From Thermoplasmata archaeon (GTDB lineage Archaea; Thermoplasmatota; Thermoplasmata; Lutacidiplasmatales; UBA184): DNA of 6,065 nucleotides. Position 1 is the stretch's first letter. Every line of letters begins with the position of its first letter. The translations under genes were made by a program, and so were the position numbers. The stretch is taken from NCBI GenBank assembly GCA_030043865.1, contig JASHWZ010000115.1:1-6065 (forward strand), read 5' to 3'. The notes under the pieces are model-generated. The model searched no databases. It was not told the DNA's origin and was given only the letters and a program-made list of their open reading frames with translations. Shown here piece after piece: positions 1-5,303 of this stretch.

Positions 1-111
1 GCCGTTAGTACTTATCCCTTTGCTTCACGGCAGTACCGACTCGCCCGTTCCGTGCCGTGCTACGCTCGTCCCGTGGGGGCTCACGCTCACGTCCGCCTCG
101 TCTCGCAGCTA
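1..111. other. Left-edge segment with no supported gene
   Basis: This is the 3' flank of the minus-strand glycosyltransferase. On the minus strand I find no ATG, and the GTG codons present lead to stops within a few to about 21 codons, so no leftward gene starts here. On the plus strand two frames are open from the window edge: frame 1 to a stop at 178-180 and frame 2 to a stop at 134-136. Either could be the tail of a rightward gene entering the window and overlapping the glycosyltransferase end, but neither reads like a recognisable protein. There is a short tandem GTGAGC pair on the minus strand (about 80-91) and no T-rich terminator. Confidence 0.4.
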
Positions 112-1182
112 TCAGTTTCCGAGGACCCGCCCGTAGAGGTCCAGGTAACGATGCGCGATCGCCGGCCAAGCGTGAGTTGATGCGACTTGAAGGTCCAGAG
201 CGTGGCGGATGCGACCTCGGGCGACCAGGCCCGCTAAAGTATCCGCCAGAGCGACGGGCTCCCCCCGCGGAACGACGGATCCCCCCAACTCGAGCGCCAC
301 CTCCCGCGCGCCCGGTAGATCGGTGGTCACGACGCTCATCCCGTGCAAGGCGGCTTCTACGAGGACCAGCCCGTAGCTCTCGGCGCTCAGGCTAGGCAGG
401 ACCAGCACATCGTTCCGGAGGTACGCGGTGTGGAGCTCCACGTCCGACGGTGCACTGACGAACCGGGTAGTCGAACTCAGGCCGAGCTCCGCAGCCCGCG
501 CCTCCAGGGATTCTCGCAACGGTCCATCTCCGAGGATGGTAAGACGGTGCGAGAACCCCTGGTCTAGGACCCGGCGCGAGGCGTCGAGCAGAACTTGGAC
601 CCCCTTGTACGCTCGCAGTTGCCCGACGAAGAGGATCCCGAAGGTGGGGGCCTCATCTTCTTTCATCTCGTCAAGGTCGAGATGCCCGGTCGCCAGACAA
701 GGGTCCGTGACCCCGAGCGGTATGACCGACCAGGAGTCGGGTCGAGGGTGGACGAGCTCAGCGAAGTCCCGGGTGCTGTACACCCCCCACGACGCGAAAC
801 GCATCGCTCGCGCGAGCACAGTGCGTTCGTAGACCGCGTCGATCGTCCGCGCGATCGACCCCGGGTAGTAGGTCGCGAGACCCGGAAAGGCATCTGCCTT
901 GTACACGCAGGGAATCCCCCGCGTCCGGGACTGTGCGAGGACCTGTTCCGTAAACAGAGGGGACGGTCCGACCACTTGGATTACGTCGGCCCCCGAAAGT
1001 ATGACGCGGCGGCCCTCGGACGTTAACCGGTGGACCCTTCCTACCCGTTCGCACCCCCGGTGCTCCGTGAGCGGCATAACCTCGTGGCCAGCACGCGTGA
1101 ACTCCGCCGCCAGGCATCCCGCCACGCGCGCGTACCCCGTCCGGGAGGGAGGGAACTGTGCGCTCGCCACAATGATCCTCAT
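112..1182 (-). CDS. Glycosyltransferase family 4 (GT-B fold)
   Basis: Predicted cytoplasmic or membrane-peripheral glycosyltransferase that moves a sugar from a nucleotide-sugar donor to an acceptor, probably a lipid-linked or surface glycan. At 356 residues it has normal GT4 length. The N-terminal Rossmann half starts with the strand MRIIVASAQF and has a glycine-containing acceptor-side loop, TGYARV, near 15-20. The C-terminal donor half begins near 180 with FVGQLRAYKG (185-194). It then has LGDGPL (217-222) and the EX7E motif, E268 (SAESYG) to E276 (LVLVEA), which binds the donor in GT4 enzymes. The fold and family are clear from these motifs; donor and acceptor cannot be read from the sequence. 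The ATG start is preceded in frame by a TGA ten codons upstream with no other usual start codon between, so the start is well fixed. A weak TATA-like element lies about 25 bases upstream. It is separated from the upstream membrane protein gene by 249 bases, so it probably has its own promoter. Confidence 0.93.
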   Translation of the reverse strand: MRIIVASAQFPPSRTGYARVAGCLAAEFTRAGHEVMPLTEHRGCERVGRVHRLTSEGRRVILSGADVIQVVGPSPLFTEQVLAQSRTRGIPCVYKADAFPGLATYYPGSIARTIDAVYERTVLARAMRFASWGVYSTRDFAELVHPRPDSWSVIPLGVTDPCLATGHLDLDEMKEDEAPTFGILFVGQLRAYKGVQVLLDASRRVLDQGFSHRLTILGDGPLRESLEARAAELGLSSTTRFVSAPSDVELHTAYLRNDVLVLPSLSAESYGLVLVEAALHGMSVVTTDLPGAREVALELGGSVVPRGEPVALADTLAGLVARGRIRHALDLQVASTHAWPAIAHRYLDLYGRVLGN

Positions 1183-1203
1183 GCGTCGTCGGGGTGGAAT
1201 GCC

Positions 1204-1211
1204 CCTTAGTC
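1204..1211 (-). promoter_or_regulatory. Weak TATA-like element for the glycosyltransferase gene
   Basis: On the minus strand the sequence GACTAAGG has its AT-rich core at 1206-1209, centred about 25 bases upstream of the ATG. That is the spacing expected for a leaderless archaeal transcript starting at or near the ATG. The match to the archaeal TATA consensus is poor. A second AT-rich run, TCTTTTAGG on the minus strand, lies about 16 bases further upstream and would instead give a short leader. Confidence 0.3.
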
Positions 1212-1330
1212 ACCGTTCGATCGCCTAAAAGACCCCCGCGGCCCGGAGCACTCGATGGTCGACGCGACGGGGACCAATACCACCGACCGACGTGGTGCGG
1301 CCCCCGCGCCGCTCCCACGTCGCTTCCGGT

Positions 1331-1342
1331 CGCCCCGGGGCG
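1331..1342. repeat. 12-base GC palindrome
   Basis: CGCCCCGGGGCG is perfectly self-complementary. It lies in the spacer between the two minus-strand genes, about 150 bases upstream of the glycosyltransferase start. It could be a protein-binding site. In DNA this GC-rich such a palindrome can also arise by chance. Confidence 0.25.
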
Positions 1343-1402
1343 GGGAAGACGATGGTGACGCCCAGCTGCGTCGGTCAGGAACTCGACGGACTAGTCGTCC
1401 GG

Positions 1403-1416
1403 ACCCATTCGTGGGT
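1403..1416 (-). terminator. Small hairpin after the membrane protein gene
   Basis: ACCCA (1403-1407) and TGGGT (1412-1416) form a five-base-pair stem around a four-base loop, starting 15 bases past the TAG stop of the membrane protein. In the minus-strand transcript the loop reads CGAA. There is no T-run after it, so it would be an atypical archaeal terminator. It may instead be a transcript-end or processing structure, or chance. Confidence 0.25.
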
Positions 1417-1431
1417 GCCCGCGTCGTCCTG

Positions 1432-3537
1432 CTAAGAGACCGGTGTGCAGTCACCGGAAGAGAGACCCGGAAGGAATCCGTACACCGACGCGTCGCCGTC
1501 CGAATACAGGAGCTCGAACTGTGTGGAGTTTACGAAGGAAACGTGCTGGAACGCGGGGTACGAAACGGAGGTTTGACCGGTGGCGAACACCTCGGTGACA
1601 CCGAGCGTCAGAAGAGCCGAAGCGGTGGACGGCGTATCCCTTCCGCTGGTCAGATTGCTGATCGCGATGAAGTAGGAGAGATTCACCGAGGTCGGGATCA
1701 TCGGAAAGAGTAGTGTGATGGTCGCGTACGTCGGTAGGTACTGCCCTGCCGACCCCGGCGCCACGAGCACTCGCGAACACGATGGCAAGTGGCTGCCCGC
1801 CCATTCCATGGCGTCCACATCCGACTGAGTGACATTGGCGAAGAGTCCGAAGTGACCGTTCAGATAGCTCGGTCCCGAGGTGGCGGAAATCGCCGCGCCG
1901 GCACCGAACGCGACCACGAGCAGCAGCGCAGCGACCGCAACGCCCGGGGTTCGGAGCAAAGGTCGACGCGCAGGGTTCCCGCGTGACGGGACTCGATCTA
2001 AGATGGCGGTAGGAGGCGAGACGCGAGCGGTCGCGGTCGCTTCTCGCCGACGTTCACGCACCAGGTACTCCAACGCCCAGATTAGCGGCACGGCCGCAAC
2101 CAGCTGGTACGCGATGAACAACCACGCGGCGACCTCCGGCGGATTGGTGAACCCTCCGAGCTCGGTCGCGCCGGTCGGGTCACTGACGACGCCGAGCACC
2201 AGCAACACGAACACGAAGAACACGACGACGGTGATCGAAATCGCCCGAACCACGTCGCTGGGCACTACTCTGGTGGGACCCCCGAGTCCCGCGTACCAGA
2301 GGTAGAGAATGGACACGGCGCCCATCGCGATGAGGACCTCCAGTTCCCAACCGAGGGCGGGGATGGGGGAGAGGCGGAGACGCACCCCGAAGAACGGGTC
2401 GACGTACCCGTTGACTTGGGACGCGAAGCTGGGGGGCGGTGGAATTATCGAGGCGTACGGAGTTTGCCCGACCGGCTGGACTGTGCGGCTCGGATATCCC
2501 CATCCGGCCGCCAGCCCGAAGAGACTCCGGGTGACGAAGAGCGCGGCGATGGCTGTGCACGCGAGGAAGCGAGCGATCAACCGGACGAACGACCCGAATC
2601 TCAGGGGCACGTACAAGTACAACCCCAGTCCGAGCAGAAGCGCGAGCAACGACTCCCCCACGACCAGGCTCATCGTGGTGCACGTTCCGATCGCTAGCCC
2701 TACCAGGACCCAGGGAGCCCAGTGGACAACCCGCTGGCGAGACAAGGTCCACAGCCAGCCAGCAACAACGAAGGCGAGCGGGAGCGCCATCACGAAGTCG
2801 TAGGAGCCGCCGATGAACCATCTCGGCCAGCTGCCGACCAGAGCGAAGACCGCAGCCACGACGAGGCCGACGCGAACGCCGACCGCGGTACCAGGACCAG
2901 CCAGCCGCTCGCCCCAGCAGTACGCGCCGACGACGGATAGGGCCAAAAATAGGAGCGGGACGTCCACGGGGCCGGAGGACGCGGCCCATCCGAACAGCCA
3001 CACCGGGGCCGTCATCCAGACGGCCGCCCCCGCCGGATACAGGATGCCGATGTCGCCGTACGGGCTCAGCGTCCAGGGAACGCTGTGGTTTCGCGAGATC
3101 AGTGTGATGAGCAACGTCTGGAAACTGCCGTCGTAGGCATTCGGGAACGGGAATGAGGCCACGCCGGAAAACTCCACCGCCAGGACGGTGACGACCAGGG
3201 CCAGAAGCAACCAACTCGACCCGGAGCGGATCCACTTCCCGAGCCCGATCGCCCCCCGAAATCGCTCGCGCCACCAGAACCCGATCAAACCGGCGGCGCC
3301 GACTATGAGACAAACGACGATCGTCGTCGGATAGTAGAGGCCGATAGGCAAGGAGGCGATGACGTAGAAGAGTAGTCCGGCAGCGTAGAACGAGAGCAGA
3401 ATGCGTTCGGCGGGGGTGAAGGGTAAGCTTCGGCCCCGCCAAAGTTCCCCAAGACGGAGCAGGAAAGCCCCGAGGGGAACGAGCAGAGCGACCAACCCGA
3501 CGGACTCCGCCAACGCTAGCCCCGGCGCGGGTTGCAC
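1432..3537 (-). CDS. Polytopic membrane protein, GT-C-like, with outside C-terminal domain
   Basis: This is a 701-residue integral membrane protein with no family I can name. About 14-15 hydrophobic helices are visible, roughly at 12-30, 45-65, 69-88, 108-125, 165-186, 192-208, 222-236, 246-264, 273-290, 295-310, 318-338, 400-417, 433-452, 468-489 and 533-552. A soluble domain of about 150 residues follows the last helix. It carries three N-X-S/T sequons (N619, N628, N670) and a fourth lies just before them (N568), suggesting it faces outside. The loop after helix 4 (about 126-170) has acidic residues in FPNAYDGS and PYGDIG, then ILYPAG. A long loop with acidic and YP-type motifs, many helices and an outside C-terminal domain recalls GT-C transferases that use lipid-linked sugars. 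That assignment is inference; a flippase, polymerase or other polytopic protein is possible. A basic stretch at 494-528 sits inside before the last helix. The GTG start has a TATA-like element centred 26 bases upstream, consistent with a leaderless transcript. The frame is open further upstream, but no usual start codon is seen there. Confidence 0.9.
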   Translation of the reverse strand: MQPAPGLALAESVGLVALLVPLGAFLLRLGELWRGRSLPFTPAERILLSFYAAGLLFYVIASLPIGLYYPTTIVVCLIVGAAGLIGFWWRERFRGAIGLGKWIRSGSSWLLLALVVTVLAVEFSGVASFPFPNAYDGSFQTLLITLISRNHSVPWTLSPYGDIGILYPAGAAVWMTAPVWLFGWAASSGPVDVPLLFLALSVVGAYCWGERLAGPGTAVGVRVGLVVAAVFALVGSWPRWFIGGSYDFVMALPLAFVVAGWLWTLSRQRVVHWAPWVLVGLAIGTCTTMSLVVGESLLALLLGLGLYLYVPLRFGSFVRLIARFLACTAIAALFVTRSLFGLAAGWGYPSRTVQPVGQTPYASIIPPPPSFASQVNGYVDPFFGVRLRLSPIPALGWELEVLIAMGAVSILYLWYAGLGGPTRVVPSDVVRAISITVVVFFVFVLLVLGVVSDPTGATELGGFTNPPEVAAWLFIAYQLVAAVPLIWALEYLVRERRREATATARVSPPTAILDRVPSRGNPARRPLLRTPGVAVAALLLVVAFGAGAAISATSGPSYLNGHFGLFANVTQSDVDAMEWAGSHLPSCSRVLVAPGSAGQYLPTYATITLLFPMIPTSVNLSYFIAISNLTSGRDTPSTASALLTLGVTEVFATGQTSVSYPAFQHVSFVNSTQFELLYSDGDASVYGFLPGLSSGDCTPVS

Positions 3538-3559
3538 GGACGCCGCAACGGTGCGAGGG

Positions 3560-3576
3560 TTACATACCCTTCTTTG
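3560..3576 (-). promoter_or_regulatory. Promoter (BRE-like and TATA-like) for the membrane protein
   Basis: Read on the minus strand, a purine-rich CAAAGAAGGG (BRE-like) is followed by TATGTAA, centred on 3563. That centre is 26 bases upstream of the GTG at 3537, the spacing expected if transcription begins at the start codon itself. No Shine-Dalgarno precedes the GTG. This is the best promoter-like element in the window. Confidence 0.6.
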
Positions 3577-3645
3577 ACGGCGGCCCTGCCTCGACTCGCA
3601 CCGGGGGGCGCGACCCGGGAGGCTCTCGGCCGTTCATGGCCCACC

Positions 3646-3653
3646 TCTAATAG
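3646..3653 (+). promoter_or_regulatory. TATA-like element for gmd
   Basis: CTCTAATAG, with its AT core at 3648-3652, is the only AT-rich stretch near the gmd start. It is centred about 25 bases before the GTG at 3675, again matching a leaderless transcript. The GGGTGA immediately before the GTG abuts the start codon, so it is too close to act as a normal ribosome binding site. No clear purine-rich BRE precedes the element. Confidence 0.5.
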
Positions 3654-3674
3654 TCCGTGCGCGGTCGCGGGTGA

Positions 3675-4652
3675 GTGCCGGCTCGGACGGCTCTCATTAC
3701 CGGGATCACGGGCCAAGACGGTTCGTACCTGGCGGAGTTCCTCCTCGCGAAGGGCTACCGGGTCACCGGGATCGTTCGACGGTTGAGCAGCCCCAACCTA
3801 TCGAACATCTCCGCGATCCAAGATCGGGTCGAGTTGCTGGACGGCGATCTGATCGATCAGTCGTCGCTGAACCAAGCGGTCAAGACCATCCATCCCGACG
3901 AGGTCTACAACCTCGGTGCCCAGTCGTTCGTGGCGACGTCGTTCTCCCAACCCGCCCTCACGGGCGAGATCACCGGGCTCGGTACCCTCCGCCTCCTCGA
4001 AGCCGTGCGCCATAGCGCGCCGGATGCGCGGTTCTACCAAGCCTCGTCGAGCGAGATGTTCGGCCACGTGCAGACCGAGCCCCAAGACGAACAGACGCCG
4101 TTCCATCCGCGGAGCCCGTACGGGGTCGCGAAGGTCTACGCGTATTGGGCGACGGTGAACTATCGGGAGTCCTACTCGATGTTCGCTGCGAACGGGATCC
4201 TGTTCAACCACGAGTCGCCCCGCCGTGGGCTCGAGTTCGTGACCCGGAAGATATCGGACGGCGTGGCGCGTATCGCGGCCGGCAAGGCCGACTCTCTGAC
4301 GCTCGGCAACCTGGACGCCCGACGAGACTGGGGGTACGCCCCGGACTACGTCGACCTCATGTGGCGGACCCTTCAGGCCAAGGTGCCGACCGACTTTGTC
4401 GGTGCCACCGGGGAGGCCCACAGCGTCCGCGAATTTGTGGAGGCGGCGTTCCGAGCGGCGGGGGTCGACGGTTGGGAGAACCGCCTCAAGACCGACCCGC
4501 GGTTCAACCGACCCGCGGAGGTGTTCAACCTTCGAGGAAGCGCCGCGAAGGCCAAACGAGAGCTCGGGTGGGAGGCGACGACCCGATTCGATGAGCTCGT
4601 GCGGATCATGGTCCGCGCCGACCTCGAGCGGCAGCACGTTTCCCGCGGATGA
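3675..4652 (+). CDS. gmd: GDP-mannose 4,6-dehydratase
   Basis: Cytoplasmic short-chain dehydrogenase of the extended type. It converts GDP-D-mannose to GDP-4-keto-6-deoxy-D-mannose using bound NADP, the first committed step toward GDP-fucose, GDP-rhamnose and related sugars. The nucleotide-binding loop is GITGQDG (10-16). The active site shows QASSSEMFG (122-130), with S125 at the position of the catalytic Thr/Ser and E127, and SPYGVAK with Y149 and K153. Strong family signatures follow: NYRESY (162-167), ILFNHESPRRG (175-185), FVTRKI (188-193), RDWG (217-220) and DYV (224-226). The C-terminal FNRPAEV (277-283) and KRELGW (294-299) match the GDP-sugar-binding end. At 325 residues it is shorter than the roughly 370 of the E. 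coli enzyme, but no catalytic part is missing. The GTG start places the glycine loop at the usual distance from the N-terminus. No partner reductase or epimerase follows, so the final sugar is unknown. It is divergent from the membrane protein gene, 137 bases away. Confidence 0.96.
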   Translation: MPARTALITGITGQDGSYLAEFLLAKGYRVTGIVRRLSSPNLSNISAIQDRVELLDGDLIDQSSLNQAVKTIHPDEVYNLGAQSFVATSFSQPALTGEITGLGTLRLLEAVRHSAPDARFYQASSSEMFGHVQTEPQDEQTPFHPRSPYGVAKVYAYWATVNYRESYSMFAANGILFNHESPRRGLEFVTRKISDGVARIAAGKADSLTLGNLDARRDWGYAPDYVDLMWRTLQAKVPTDFVGATGEAHSVREFVEAAFRAAGVDGWENRLKTDPRFNRPAEVFNLRGSAAKAKRELGWEATTRFDELVRIMVRADLERQHVSRG

Positions 4653-4658
4653 GGGCGC

Positions 4659-4681
4659 CGCACATCGATGTGCGCAGTTTT
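4659..4681 (+). terminator. Perfect 16-base palindrome followed by TTTT
   Basis: CGCACATCGATGTGCG (4659-4674) is exactly self-complementary and begins six bases after the gmd stop. As RNA it can fold into a six-base-pair stem, CGCACA with TGTGCG, around a TCGA loop. Four bases later there is a run of four T (4678-4681). This fits a terminator or transcript-end hairpin for gmd. Alternatively the symmetry fits an operator for a dimeric regulator of the Nudix gene, whose start lies 86 bases downstream. A CGCAGTT direct repeat (4673-4679 and 4682-4688) overlaps its right edge. Confidence 0.45.
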
Positions 4682-4734
4682 CGCAGTTCCCTGTCCTCCG
4701 TGCCGAGATTCGGCCAATCGGAAGCTTGACCTAC

Positions 4735-4748
4735 CCGAAGTTCTTCGG
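4735..4748. repeat. Inverted repeat just upstream of the Nudix gene
   Basis: CCGAAG (4735-4740) and CTTCGG (4743-4748) are perfect inverted copies separated by TT, ending 11 bases before the ATG at 4760. The site covers the position, about 25 bases upstream, where a TATA element would sit for a leaderless transcript; no good TATA match is visible there. It could be an operator, a small leader hairpin or chance. Confidence 0.35.
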
Positions 4749-4759
4749 TCTGGTTCCGG

Positions 4760-5281
4760 ATGAAGACACCCCCTTCGAATCTCAAAGCCCGAGTAGCGGC
4801 CGGAGTCGCTATCTTCCGCGACGACAAGATCCTCCTTCTGCATCGCTCCCCGATGGCGTCCAACCCCGGGGCCTGGGACCTCCCGGCGGGCCACGTTGAG
4901 CCAGGTGAGACGCTCTCGAAGGCAGCGCGACGCGAGGCACGGGAGGAGACCGGGTTCGACATCCGGGTCGGCTCGCTGTTCCACGCCGAGGTCTTCCGCA
5001 CCCTCTCCCGCCGAGGGAAGATCCGCCCGACGGTGGGAGTCTACTTCCACTGCGTGGCGAAAGGACGCCGGGACCCGAAGATCGACCCCCAGGAGCACAC
5101 GGAGTTCGCATGGGTCCGAGCCTCCGAACTCGAAGATTACCCCACGGTTCCCTACCTCGCCCGAACGGTACGCGCGGCGTTCGCGTCCAAGGAGACGGGG
5201 GACAAACCGACGACCGAACTGTTCGCGAGGGCCCTCTATCCGACGCTGGGGCGCCACACGACGCTACCGGTTCCGGCATAG
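4760..5281 (+). CDS. Nudix hydrolase (MutT-like)
   Basis: Soluble Mg-dependent pyrophosphohydrolase that cleaves a nucleoside diphosphate linked to another group. The 173-residue protein has a complete Nudix box, GX5EX7REUXEEXGU: G44, E50, R58-E59, E62-E63 and G65-F66, within GHVEPGE and REAREETGF. It is preceded by the usual strand and RSPMASNPGAWDLPAG (29-44). The N-terminal strand VAAGVAIF (12-19) and the later FAWVRASEL (116-124) match the common Nudix core. The C-terminal tail (about 140-173) has no recognised motif. The intact canonical box argues against the modified GDP-mannose hydrolase (Gmm) subgroup. Substrates such as ADP-ribose, oxidised dNTPs or a nucleotide sugar cannot be distinguished here. 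It lies 107 bases after gmd on the same strand, with a palindrome between, so a shared transcript is uncertain. No Shine-Dalgarno precedes the ATG. It converges on the surface protein gene with only 22 bases between stops. Confidence 0.93.
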   Translation: MKTPPSNLKARVAAGVAIFRDDKILLLHRSPMASNPGAWDLPAGHVEPGETLSKAARREAREETGFDIRVGSLFHAEVFRTLSRRGKIRPTVGVYFHCVAKGRRDPKIDPQEHTEFAWVRASELEDYPTVPYLARTVRAAFASKETGDKPTTELFARALYPTLGRHTTLPVPA

Positions 5282-5283
5282 GC

Positions 5284-5298
5284 CGGGGCTCGGCCCCG
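5284..5298. terminator. GC hairpin between convergent genes
   Basis: CGGGGC (5284-5289) and GCCCCG (5293-5298) make a six-base-pair all-GC stem with a TCG loop. It fills most of the 22-base gap between the Nudix stop (5279-5281) and the surface protein stop (5304-5306). Being symmetric, it could end transcripts from both sides. There is no T-run on either side, which is unusual for archaeal termination, so the role is inferred from position. Confidence 0.45.
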
Positions 5299-5303
5299 CA
5301 GGC

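Larger units (their letters stand above)
1183..1431. other. Intergenic spacer with several short palindromes
   Basis: This spacer of 249 bases lies between two minus-strand genes. Open frames crossing it look like GC-rich shadows: arginine- and serine-rich, with no domain pattern. It holds a hairpin just after the membrane protein stop (1403-1416), an 8-base palindrome GACTAGTC (1389-1396), a 12-base palindrome CGCCCCGGGGCG (1331-1342) and the weak glycosyltransferase promoter near 1204-1211. I see no tRNA or conserved RNA gene. A small RNA cannot be excluded. Confidence 0.5.

Noticed and set aside
1..60. Minus-strand AAGTACTAACGGC resembles the GTACTAA motif near the 3' end of 23S rRNA
   Set aside because: Only a few bases match, the flanking sequence does not follow the conserved 23S end, and a protein gene begins 50 bases away.
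1..180. Plus-strand open frames from the left edge (to 136 or 180) as the tail of a rightward gene
   Set aside because: No recognisable protein pattern. The frames overlap the end of the well-supported glycosyltransferase. I left this as an unresolved edge rather than calling a gene.
758..1318. Long minus-strand frame overlapping the glycosyltransferase start
   Set aside because: It is arginine-, glycine- and proline-rich with no domain pattern, and is out of frame with a clear GT4 gene.
2180..3442. A 420-residue minus-strand frame inside the membrane protein gene
   Set aside because: It is arginine-rich and lacks domain motifs. It is a GC-rich shadow frame of a gene with clear membrane helices.
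3669..3674. GGGTGA as a Shine-Dalgarno for gmd
   Set aside because: It touches the GTG start with no spacer, so it cannot position a ribosome normally. A leaderless start fits better.
3798..4637. A 279-residue antisense frame within gmd
   Set aside because: It is the mirror frame of a strongly conserved enzyme gene, and its composition fits a GC shadow.
4373..5257. A 294-residue antisense frame spanning gmd and the Nudix gene
   Set aside because: It crosses two well-supported genes and the palindromic spacer, and has no recognisable protein features.
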